A stretch of 7,488 nt of DNA, taken from positions 1 to 7,488 of the forward strand of contig CAMPIC010000128.1 in assembly GCA_946886185.1 (NCBI GenBank), given 5' to 3'. The stretch is from an uncultured bacterium (GTDB taxonomy: Bacteria; Eisenbacteria; RBG-16-71-46; CAIMUX01). Positions 1-5,574 of this stretch are shown piece after piece. Made by a program: the position numbers and the translations under genes. Position 1 is the first letter of the stretch; each line of letters begins with the position of its first letter. Below the pieces are notes generated by a model, which worked only from the letters and a program-made list of their open reading frames with translations, was not told where the DNA came from and did no database searches.

Positions 1-2
1 GT

Positions 3-1154
3 CGTGGCCCGACCGAGATTCGTCCCATCTTTGCCGAGGCGGGCGTCCTGCCTCGGGTGCACGGTTCCGCGCTCTTCACGCGCGGCGAGACGCAGGCGCT
101 CGTCGTCGCCACGCTCGGCACCGCCCGGGACGAACAGGAAAACGAGACGGTGAGCGGCACCGAGCGCGAGCGGTTCCAGCTGCACTACTCCTTCCCACCG
201 TATTCCGTGGGGGAGGTGCGGCCTTTGCGCGGCCCGGGACGTCGCGAGATCGGTCACGGGAATCTTGCCCACCGCGGACTGGTCGCGGTCGTGCCTCCGG
301 CGTCGAAATTTCCGTACACGATCAAGGTCGAGTCGGAGATCACCGAGTCGAACGGCTCCTCGTCCATGGCGACGGTGTGCGGAGGTTGCCTCGCTCTGAT
401 GGACGCGGGGGTCCCGATTCGTCGGCCGGTGGCGGGGATCGCGATGGGACTGATCTCCGATGGAGAGCGGGCGGTCGTGCTCTCCGACATTCTGGGCGCG
501 GAGGATCATCTCGGAGATATGGACTTCAAAGTCGCGGGCACCAGCGAAGGAGTGACCGCGGTCCAGCTCGACAACAAGCTCGGCTGGCTCCCCCATGATC
601 TCCTGGTGCGCGCGCTCGACCAGGCGCGCGAGGGGCGTTTGCACATCCTCCGGGAGATGAGCCAGGCGCTGGCCGAACCTCGCCCCGAGCTCGCCCCCAC
701 CGCTCCGCGCATCCAGGTGATGAAGATCGGCACGCACCGGATCCGCTTCCTCATCGGGCCTGCCGGCAAGACCATCCGGGACGTGGAAGCCACCACCGGC
801 ACGACCGTCGAGGTGACCGATGACGGCACCGTCAAGCTGTTCGGACCCGATCGAGATTCTCTCCGCGCCGCCGAGAAGCGCGTGCAGCAGCTCACCGGAG
901 AGCCGGAGGTGGGCAAGGTGTATCGCGGAGTCGTGACGGGAGTGAAAGAGTTCGGCTGCTTCGTGCGCCTGTTCGAGGGAATCGAGGGCCTGGTTCACAT
1001 CTCCGAGCTCGACAATGGCCGCGTCGCCGAGGCGGGTCAGGTGGCATCGGAAGGAGATGCGATGGTCGTGAAGGTGATCGGGACCGACCGCGGGCGCATC
1101 TCTCTGTCGCGCAAGGCCGCTCTGGGGACGGACGACTCCGACATCATGAACTGA
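3..1154 (+). CDS. pnp: Polynucleotide phosphorylase, C-terminal half (5'-truncated)
   Basis: PNPase is a phosphorolytic 3'-to-5' exoribonuclease of the cytoplasm and part of RNA-degrading complexes. The reading frame is open from base 3 and begins inside the family motif RGPTEIRPI, so the first roughly 330 residues lie outside the window. The second RNase PH domain is intact: [43 protein letters not shown] (phosphate-binding serines) and [13 protein letters not shown], which carries the catalytic aspartates and lysine. A KH domain follows with IGPAGKTI (GxxG loop) and [11 protein letters not shown], then an S1 domain ([35 protein letters not shown]). The protein stops about ten residues after S1, shorter than the E. 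coli tail. One mild oddity is QLDNKLGW where many PNPases have QMDIKI.G. The GTG at 57 is an internal valine, not the start. No strong U-tract terminator follows. Identification is very secure. Confidence 0.97.
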   Translation, partial: RGPTEIRPIFAEAGVLPRVHGSALFTRGETQALVVATLGTARDEQENETVSGTERERFQLHYSFPPYSVGEVRPLRGPGRREIGHGNLAHRGLVAVVPPASKFPYTIKVESEITESNGSSSMATVCGGCLALMDAGVPIRRPVAGIAMGLISDGERAVVLSDILGAEDHLGDMDFKVAGTSEGVTAVQLDNKLGWLPHDLLVRALDQAREGRLHILREMSQALAEPRPELAPTAPRIQVMKIGTHRIRFLIGPAGKTIRDVEATTGTTVEVTDDGTVKLFGPDRDSLRAAEKRVQQLTGEPEVGKVYRGVVTGVKEFGCFVRLFEGIEGLVHISELDNGRVAEAGQVASEGDAMVVKVIGTDRGRISLSRKAALGTDDSDIMN

Positions 1155-1286
1155 GACAGGGGCAATGCGTGCCGTGGATCCGCGCTCCGGCTTGACGGCG
1201 GCACCGTCCTTCCCATGCACACATCCATGCACGTTATAGAGCGGAAGTGCGTGACTGTCTCGACGTGTCGGTGGCACCGTGGCGAT

Positions 1287-1316
1287 TTGACCCACTGTCG
1301 GCGATTCGTGTATCCT
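1287..1316 (+). promoter_or_regulatory. Candidate sigma70-type promoter for the lipoprotein array
   Basis: TTGACC at 1287-1292 (five of six bases match the -35 consensus) is followed after 18 bp by TATCCT at 1311-1316 (four of six match the -10). It lies about 150 bp upstream of the first lipoprotein start. It is the best-spaced pair seen here, but such pairs also arise by chance. Confidence 0.25.
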
Positions 1317-1412
1317 CGGAGATCGTCAGTTCGCCGTCAGAGTTCGATATATCGATACCCGCGCTCTCGGAGGCTGGCAACGAAGGGCCGTCGCCTGATC
1401 ACGGAGCGGCTC

Positions 1413-1441
1413 CATGCCCGGTCTCGTACAACATGCCCGGT
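1413..1441 (+). repeat. Pair of 10-bp direct repeats ahead of lipoprotein 1
   Basis: CATGCCCGGT occurs at 1413-1422 and again at 1432-1441, a 19-bp period close to two helical turns. The pair ends just upstream of the GGAAGGG ribosome site at 1451. Operator half-sites are possible, but no regulator is known and the match may be chance. Confidence 0.3.
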
Positions 1442-1450
1442 GGTACAAAA

Positions 1451-1457
1451 GGAAGGG
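1451..1457 (+). promoter_or_regulatory. Ribosome binding site for lipoprotein 1 (ATG 1466)
   Basis: GGAAGGG sits 8 nt before the ATG at 1466. It is the strongest Shine-Dalgarno match in this leader and is the reason for choosing that start over the GTG at 1247, the ATG at 1433 or the GTG at 1556. Confidence 0.5.
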
Positions 1458-1465
1458 CCGCGAAC

Positions 1466-2215
1466 ATGTCCTCTCGCCGTTCGAATCTTGCCATCCATCT
1501 CCTCCAGATCGAATCGATTTCCAGCCTGGTCGGTCGCACCGTCTTTAGGTTCGACGTGGGTTCTGTCCTTTCGTTGCCACGGTCGGCTCGATTCCCAGGG
1601 GTAGGTGTGGCCTTAGCTGGACTGATGTTATCGATCGGGTGTTCGGACGATGAGACCATCACCCCTCCGGACCCTGTCGAAGATCCACGAAAGTCGATCG
1701 CTGGGGCGTTGCAAGAGTTGAAGGTCGCGTACGAGGCTCGTGACCTTGACCGTTATTCTGCGCTCTTCAATTCCGACTTCGTGTTCGTCTTCGACCTTAC
1801 GGACGTTCTCGAGAATCCGGACCTACCGCAGAACTGGGATTGGTCGGCGGAACACAATGCGACGAGAAACATGTTCGAAGCGGATCTCGTGGAGCGGATT
1901 CAGGTGGACTTCGTCGTGGGTACACCGGCGCTGCCAGACACGCACGACGTCGGAACCCGGGAGTTTCCCGAGGGGACGATGAAGGTGCTCGTCACCGAGG
2001 TTGAGCTCAGTGTCGATTCGCGCGATCCCGCCGGAGGTGAGAACATCATCTATCGGTGCAACGGGGATCAGGCAATGTTTTTCCTGTATCCGGATACCCT
2101 CGAGGTCGTCGACGGAGTCCCCGCGTGGAAGATCTTCGAGTGGCGCGACAGGAGGATCGAAGCTGTTCCCACGATCGGTGTCACGTGGGGCAGAATCAAA
2201 GCAAACTATCAGTAG
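1466..2215 (+). CDS. Putative secreted lipoprotein, NTF2/SnoaL-like, copy 1 of 3
   Basis: First of three tandem paralogs; exact function unknown. From ATG 1466 the product is 249 aa. A hydrophobic stretch (VGVALAGLML) precedes the lipobox-like LSIGC, with the Cys at residue 59, then a charged and proline-rich linker (CSDDETITPP). The body has the look of an NTF2/SnoaL-type alpha+beta fold: helix RKSIAGALQELKVAYEARD, then DRYSALFNSDFVFVF, and a closing strand VPAWKIFEWRD. VELSVDSRDPAGGENIIY is the block best conserved in all three copies. The 58-residue signal region is unusually long. An in-frame GTG at 1556 would put the Cys at residue 29, close to residue 31 in the other two copies, but has only a weak AGG ahead of it. 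Codon use is less GC-rich than in pnp or moaA. It is the most divergent copy and has an extra Cys in YRCNGDQ. The protein is presumably anchored to the envelope. The fold assignment is by inspection only. Confidence 0.75.
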   Translation: MSSRRSNLAIHLLQIESISSLVGRTVFRFDVGSVLSLPRSARFPGVGVALAGLMLSIGCSDDETITPPDPVEDPRKSIAGALQELKVAYEARDLDRYSALFNSDFVFVFDLTDVLENPDLPQNWDWSAEHNATRNMFEADLVERIQVDFVVGTPALPDTHDVGTREFPEGTMKVLVTEVELSVDSRDPAGGENIIYRCNGDQAMFFLYPDTLEVVDGVPAWKIFEWRDRRIEAVPTIGVTWGRIKANYQ

Positions 2216-2262
2216 CCGCGTTCGTGGCGACGAAGACGGCGATCGCGGGAGCAGACAAACGG

Positions 2263-2309
2263 GATCCTCGGTCGATCCGGTAACCTACGGATTCATCCCA
2301 TCGAGGATC
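2263..2309 (+). promoter_or_regulatory. Two-tier stem-loop between lipoproteins 1 and 2
   Basis: GATCCTCGGT at 2263-2272 can pair with ATCGAGGATC at 2300-2309 (ten pairs, one G-U). Inside, GATCCG at 2274-2279 can pair with CGGATT at 2288-2293 (six pairs, one G-U) around an 8-nt loop. No T tract follows, so it does not look like an intrinsic terminator. Its position 14 nt before the GAGGG ribosome site would suit mRNA processing or stability, or attenuation between the two genes. This is inferred from base pairing only. Confidence 0.4.
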
Positions 2310-2332
2310 ATGACTGAATCTAGAGGGCGACG

Positions 2333-2998
2333 ATGACTTTCCAACTTGATCCCATTTTCGAGACACTGCGACGAAGGGTAATGCTCGGCGTCGCCGCCGC
2401 AATGATGATCGCCGGGGCCGGATGCTCCGATGACGACAAGGTCACTCCTCCGACTCCGGAAAATCCCCGCAAGTCCATCGCGGGAGTGATGCAAGAGCTG
2501 ATCGACGCGTACCAGGCACGGGACATCGCGCGTTACGCGGCGCTTTTCGATAATTCCAGCTTCGTGTTCGTCTTCGATCCTACAGACGTGCAGGGGGACC
2601 CCGACATACCGCCGAACTGGGACTGGAACGAAGAGGAGAATGCGACGCGGAACATGTTCGAAGCGAGTTTGGTGGAGCGGATCGAGCTCAATTTCCGGAC
2701 GCAAAGTCCTACACCTGCCACCGAGCAGGACCTCGGGGAACGTCCTTTCCCGCCAGGAACGATGAAACTCCTCGCGACCGAGGTCGAGCTCTCCGTCGAT
2801 ACGCGTGATCCTGCCGGGGGCGAGAACATCATCTACAGGGTAGGGGGCGTTCAAGAGACGTTCTTCCTGTACCCGGACAGCCTCGAGACGGTGGACGGCG
2901 TCCCGGCATGGAAGATCTTCGAGTGGCGTGAACGAAAGGTCGGTCCCATTCCTACGATCGATACCACCTGGGGAGCGGTTAAGAACAACTATCGATGA
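2333..2998 (+). CDS. Putative secreted lipoprotein, NTF2/SnoaL-like, copy 2 of 3
   Basis: Paralog of its two neighbours; function unknown. The product is 221 aa. The ATG is preceded by GAGGG at 2323-2327 with 5-nt spacing. The signal peptide has a basic n-region (TLRRR), a hydrophobic core (VMLGVAAAMMIAGAG) and Cys31 in a relaxed lipobox (GAGC). Serine follows the Cys, which by the E. coli +2 rule does not predict inner-membrane retention. A TPPTP linker leads to helix RKSIAGVMQELIDAYQARD, then ARYAALFDNSSFVFVFDPTDV, NWDWNEE, VELSVDTRDPAGGENIIY and VPAWKIFEWRE, an order reminiscent of NTF2/SnoaL-like domains. Residues 31-101 differ from copy 3 at only four positions. The middle segment (FRTQSPTPATEQDLGERPF) is unlike both siblings, while the C-terminal YPD.LE..DGVPAWKIFEWR resembles copy 1. 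It lies 117 bp after copy 1, and the leader holds a stem-loop and a tiny frame that overlaps its start codon. Confidence 0.85.
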   Translation: MTFQLDPIFETLRRRVMLGVAAAMMIAGAGCSDDDKVTPPTPENPRKSIAGVMQELIDAYQARDIARYAALFDNSSFVFVFDPTDVQGDPDIPPNWDWNEEENATRNMFEASLVERIELNFRTQSPTPATEQDLGERPFPPGTMKLLATEVELSVDTRDPAGGENIIYRVGGVQETFFLYPDSLETVDGVPAWKIFEWRERKVGPIPTIDTTWGAVKNNYR

Positions 2999-3102
2999 TC
3001 GAAGCACAGCAACGTCCCGATGGAAGGAGCCTGCGCCTTCGTTCCGGCTCGGGCTGCCGATTTCTCGAATTGCATGAAGTTGTCAGCGGATCATGAGTGA
3101 AT

Positions 3103-3107
3103 GGAGG
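3103..3107 (+). promoter_or_regulatory. Ribosome binding site deciding the start of lipoprotein 3
   Basis: GGAGG lies 6 nt before the ATG at 3114. The upstream in-frame ATG at 3093 has no comparable site. It also falls in a leader block, GGATCATGA.TGAAT, shared with copy 2 (2305-2319 and 3088-3102), where the equivalent ATG is out of frame with the gene. Confidence 0.7.
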
Positions 3108-3113
3108 TCTTGG

Positions 3114-3782
3114 ATGCGTTTGCGGTCCGATCGTGGTTTCAAGGGGCTCGGACGGAGGATGACGATGGGCATCGCCGCTGCAATGATGATCGCCGGGGCC
3201 GGATGCTCCGATGACGACAAGGTCACTCCTCCGACACCGGAAGATCCGCGCAAGACCATCGCAGGAGTGATGCAGGAGCTGATCGATGCGTATGAAGCGC
3301 GGGACATCGCGCGTTACGCGGCGCTTTTCGATGATTCCAGCTTCGTGTTCGTCTTCGATCCTACAGACGTGCAGGGAGATCCGGACATACCCCCGAATTG
3401 GGATTGGAACGAGGAGCGCAATGCCACGACGAACATGTTCGGAGCCAATCTCGTGCAGCGAATACAGCTGGACTATGTAGTGGGCACACCCGTGCTCGCA
3501 GACACACTGGACGAGGGAATCCGCCCTTTCCCCGAAGGGACGATGAAAGCGATCGTGACCAATGTCGAGCTCTCCGTGGATACTCGAGATCCCGCTGGCG
3601 GCGAGAACATCATCTACAAGGTGGCCGGCGACCAGGCGATCTTCTTCCTCTGGCAGGATCCGCAGGAGATCGTCGACGGAGTCCCTGTTTGGAAAATCAT
3701 CGAGTGGCGGGACAAGAGGATCGGCCCCGCTCCCTTCGTTGAGCTGAAGTCTTGGGGCGGAGTGAAGTCCCTGTATAGTTAG
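3114..3782 (+). CDS. Putative secreted lipoprotein, NTF2/SnoaL-like, copy 3 of 3
   Basis: Third paralog; function unknown. The product is 222 aa from ATG 3114, chosen for its GGAGG site and because it places the lipobox Cys at residue 31, exactly as in copy 2. A start at 3093 would add seven residues. The signal peptide has basic residues (RLRSDRGFKGLGRR), then a core MTMGIAAAMMIAGAG and Cys31. The body has the same order as its siblings: TPPTP linker, RKTIAGVMQELIDAYEARD, SSFVFVFDPTDV, NWDWNEE, VELSVDTRDPAGGENIIY and VPVWKIIEWRD. Its first half is nearly identical to copy 2 even at the DNA level. Its middle (VVGTPVLADT, FPEGTMK) follows copy 1, and its end (FLWQDPQEIVD, LKSWGGVKSLYS) is its own. 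It is convergent with the minus-strand gene ending at 3877, and no clear terminator is seen in the 94 bp between them. Confidence 0.87.
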   Translation: MRLRSDRGFKGLGRRMTMGIAAAMMIAGAGCSDDDKVTPPTPEDPRKTIAGVMQELIDAYEARDIARYAALFDDSSFVFVFDPTDVQGDPDIPPNWDWNEERNATTNMFGANLVQRIQLDYVVGTPVLADTLDEGIRPFPEGTMKAIVTNVELSVDTRDPAGGENIIYKVAGDQAIFFLWQDPQEIVDGVPVWKIIEWRDKRIGPAPFVELKSWGGVKSLYS

Positions 3783-3876
3783 TTTGCCGTGTGAAGCTCT
3801 GTTCTATTGCCCGGTCTCGATGAAGCCGATTCAACGCCGACTCGCGGACACCTCTAAACGAGGGCGCCCGAGTGGA

Positions 3877-4392
3877 TCACCTTCGGGGGCGATCGGCGGA
3901 TGGCGGCGCAAGCTCGAGGACAAGTTCGGGGCGATGCTGCCGCAAGGCCTGCGCGGTCTGGACCGTGACCACGCAGAATGGAGACCGAACCGCGCCCAGA
4001 GACTCCACGATAGCGGCAGCGCCGTTCTGCAGCGCTTTGTGCGCTCCGTCCGACAGCTCCAGGTAGGTAATCTGGCCTGAAGCTAGAGTGAAGAAGTACT
4101 GCCTGGACCCGGCGGTCGCGCCCGGGACCAGTCCGGAAGCGACCATCCCCACGAGGTCTGCGCTTCGCGCCGCGGACTCCAGCCTGGCTCGACGCTCGCG
4201 CTCGGCCTCCTGGTCTCGAGCCCGCTGCTGCTCCTGCTCCAGCCGGGCCTGACGCTCACGTTCCTGCTGCTCCGACTCCAGCCCTCGGTGCCCGATTTCC
4301 TTGCGCCGAACGCGTTCCTGATGCTGGCTTTGCCGCGCCTGTTTGGAGGAAACCAGGCCGGCTTTGCGCATCGCTTCCCTCATGTCAGCCAT
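3877..4392 (-). CDS. DUF2058 (YaiL-like) coiled-coil protein
   Basis: This 171-aa protein matches the plan of the DUF2058 / YaiL family, often described as nucleoprotein or polynucleotide-associated; its biochemical role is not established. The N-terminal MREAMRKAGLVSSKQAR corresponds to the family's helix (typically LREQLLKAGLV..K.AK). Residues about 25-75 are a highly charged Glu/Arg/Gln coiled coil (QQERERQARLEQEQ and similar). The C-terminal domain has YFFTLASGQITYLELSD, then LQNGAAAIVESLG and a hydrophobic tail. There is no signal peptide, so it is presumably cytoplasmic. Two starts are possible: ATG at 4392 (used here) or the in-frame ATG at 4383, and neither has a strong ribosome site. 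The gene is convergent with the lipoprotein array and divergent from the MbnP-family gene. The stop is TGA at 3877-3879. Homology is by pattern, moderately secure. Confidence 0.75.
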   Translation of the reverse strand: MADMREAMRKAGLVSSKQARQSQHQERVRRKEIGHRGLESEQQERERQARLEQEQQRARDQEAERERRARLESAARSADLVGMVASGLVPGATAGSRQYFFTLASGQITYLELSDGAHKALQNGAAAIVESLGAVRSPFCVVTVQTAQALRQHRPELVLELAPPSADRPRR

Positions 4393-4440
4393 CGCGCCAT
4401 CCCATCGCCAGAGCCCATATTTCGCGGGAGACAGACCTGC

Positions 4441-4449
4441 ATTCTATCA
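4441..4449 (-). promoter_or_regulatory. Candidate extended -10 promoter for the DUF2058 gene
   Basis: On the minus strand this reads TGATAGAAT, i.e. TGn followed by TAGAAT, an extended -10 with five of six core bases matching. It lies about 50 nt upstream of the ATG at 4392. No good -35 is seen, which extended -10 promoters can tolerate. Confidence 0.4.
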
Positions 4450-4478
4450 CGAGGCCAGCGCGATTCCGCCGGCGGGGG

Positions 4479-4484
4479 TATACT
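4479..4484 (+). promoter_or_regulatory. Candidate -10 element for the mbnP-like gene
   Basis: TATACT matches the -10 consensus at five of six bases and stands out in GC-rich sequence (GGCGGGGG precedes it). No -35-like hexamer is found 16-18 bp upstream, so support is weak. Confidence 0.25.
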
Positions 4485-4711
4485 CGCGATAGCTCGCCGC
4501 GGCGGCGGCAGTTCTCAGGAACCCGTTCCCGGCTCTGAGTGTGATCCTACAAGCGCGCGCCCCAGAAGGTTCGATCGACCCGGGCGCGGAAAACCCGGCC
4601 ACAATCGAGAGACGCAAGGACCGCCACTCGGTTGCGCCGCCATGACGCATACCGGTGCGCACCGTCGGTCTCGCCGAGGAGCTCGTCGAAGACGACCGAC
4701 TCGATTGCACC

Positions 4712-4719
4712 GGAAGGAG
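4712..4719 (+). promoter_or_regulatory. Ribosome binding site deciding the mbnP-like start
   Basis: GGAAGGAG ends 9 nt before the ATG at 4729. The nearer ATG at 4721 is too close and opens only a nine-codon frame, so 4729 is the likely start. Confidence 0.75.
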
Positions 4720-4728
4720 AATGCCTCG

Positions 4729-5505
4729 ATGCAGTCGCGTCGTCCCCTGAATCTTCGTCCCGCCTTCGCGCTCCTCGCCTTCCTCGGCTTCGCGTGTTCA
4801 TCCGACGACAACACCACGGACCCGCCCGATGCGCCGACCGGAGACCTTCGCCTCCACTTCGTCCACGTCGTGGACGGCGACACCCTGGAGCTGGATCAGA
4901 TGAAGTATCGCAACGCCGCCGGCGACACCTTCATGGTCCAGGAGCTCCGCTACTACCTCTCCGATGTCGGGTTGGAAGGACCGGACGACACCTTCAACGC
5001 GGGCAACGCCCACTTGATCGACATCCGGAGTCCGGAGACGCACGATCTGCTGCTGACCGGAATCCCCGAAGGGCACTATCCGACCCTGGTCTTCACCTTC
5101 GGACTCGATGAGGACAAGAACCGCACCAACGCTCTTCCCAACACCGACGAGAATCGCGCGATGGAGTGGCCGGTCAACTGGGGCGGCGGCTACCACTACA
5201 TGCAGCTGGAAGGGCGCTTCCGCCACGAGAATCAGACCCTGGCGTTCCTCACGCACGCTGGGCGTTTCGCGGATGCGACCCGTCCCGCCGAACATCACTT
5301 CTTCGACGTCGAGCTGCTCGCGCACGCGGCCATTGTCGAGGACCAGACTCTTCCGATCGACGTCGTGGTCGACCTCGCGGAGTGGTACAAGACGCCCAAC
5401 GTGATCTCGCTCACCGAGCACGACGCCATGATGGACGACTACGCGAAGCAGGTCGCGCTCGAGCAGAATGGAAAGGAAGGGACGCTTTTTCAGGTGGGAT
5501 CGTAG
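4729..5505 (+). CDS. MbnP-family putative copper-binding lipoprotein
   Basis: The 258-aa product resembles the MbnP family, periplasmic proteins linked to copper and methanobactin loci in which a tryptophan is oxidised to kynurenine by the di-haem enzyme MbnH to build a Cu site. A signal peptide (basic QSRRPLNLR, core AFALLAFLGFA) ends at Cys23, followed by SSDDNTTDPPD, so it is probably a lipoprotein. Family-type blocks: LRLHFVHVVDGDTLELDQMKY (residues 40-60), ELRYYLSDVGL (72-82), HLIDI (95-99), PEGHYPTLVFTFGLD (113-127), MEWPVNWGGGYHYMQLEG (145-162) and FLTHAG (173-178). Trp147 and Trp151, together with His156 and His176, are the natural candidates for the modified Trp and metal ligands; which one is used cannot be told here. 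No MbnH gene is in view: a minus-strand gene lies upstream and moaA follows 69 bp downstream. Start chosen from the GGAAGGAG site. The family call is from memory of its motifs. Confidence 0.75.
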   Translation: MQSRRPLNLRPAFALLAFLGFACSSDDNTTDPPDAPTGDLRLHFVHVVDGDTLELDQMKYRNAAGDTFMVQELRYYLSDVGLEGPDDTFNAGNAHLIDIRSPETHDLLLTGIPEGHYPTLVFTFGLDEDKNRTNALPNTDENRAMEWPVNWGGGYHYMQLEGRFRHENQTLAFLTHAGRFADATRPAEHHFFDVELLAHAAIVEDQTLPIDVVVDLAEWYKTPNVISLTEHDAMMDDYAKQVALEQNGKEGTLFQVGS

Positions 5506-5558
5506 GGATGAGGAGCCGCTCGTCCGCGGTAACCCTCATGTCCGGGCATTCCCACTTT

Positions 5559-5574
5559 TGATAGCGTAGTTTTT
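5559..5574 (+). promoter_or_regulatory. Possible promoter for a leaderless moaA transcript
   Basis: The 69-bp gap before moaA ends in an AT-rich patch unusual for this DNA, with TGATAGCGT (TGn plus a weak -10) at 5559-5567. Its expected transcription start falls at or within a base or two of the ATG at 5575. There is no Shine-Dalgarno sequence before that ATG, which fits leaderless translation. No convincing -35 is seen. Inference only. Confidence 0.3.

Larger units (their letters stand above)
1155..1465. other. Gene-free region between pnp and the first lipoprotein
   Basis: This stretch holds no convincing gene. The lipoprotein frame stays open back to a GTG at 1247, but that extension has no ribosome site and no protein character. 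Visible elements are a weak 5-bp hairpin at 1194-1208 (GACGG/CCGTC) without a T tract, direct repeats CCATGCAC at 1213-1220 and 1225-1232, a promoter-like TTGACC/TATCCT pair at 1287-1316, a perfect 12-bp palindrome TCGATATATCGA at 1344-1355, and direct repeats CATGCCCGGT at 1413-1422 and 1432-1441. It is more AT-rich than pnp, which fits a regulatory leader for the lipoprotein array. No RNA gene is recognised. Confidence 0.6.
4393..4728. other. Divergent intergenic region between DUF2058 gene and mbnP-like gene
   Basis: This 336-bp stretch has no supported gene. The plus-strand frame of the MbnP-like gene is open back to 4288, but that extension is Arg/Gly/Ser-rich, overlaps the minus-strand gene antisense and has no homology character. 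The region holds candidate divergent promoters near 4441-4484 and a small hairpin at 4684-4696 (TCGTC-GAA-GACGA). It ends in a strong ribosome site at 4712-4719. If transcription begins near 4490, the mbnP-like leader would be about 240 nt. No riboswitch is recognised. Confidence 0.6.

Noticed and set aside
1194..1208. Intrinsic terminator after pnp
   Set aside because: The hairpin has only five pairs and is followed by CTTCCC, not a T tract.
2285..3007. Minus-strand 240-codon frame opposite lipoprotein 2
   Set aside because: Shadow of the lipoprotein gene; similar antisense frames opposite its paralog reflect their shared DNA.
3783..3876. Bidirectional terminator between lipoprotein 3 and the DUF2058 gene
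   Set aside because: Only a 4-bp hairpin (CCTC/GAGG at 3851-3863) and the GGGCGCCC palindrome are visible; neither has a T tract.
3784..4080. Plus-strand 98-codon frame after lipoprotein 3
   Set aside because: Mostly antisense to the DUF2058 gene, without a ribosome site or recognisable domain.
4288..4728. In-frame N-terminal extension of the mbnP-like gene
   Set aside because: It overlaps the minus-strand DUF2058 gene, is low-complexity Arg/Gly-rich, and would bury a good signal peptide and ribosome site inside the protein.
5506..5574. Moco riboswitch upstream of moaA
   Set aside because: The gap is only 69 bp, too short for the known Moco motif, and no matching helices are visible.
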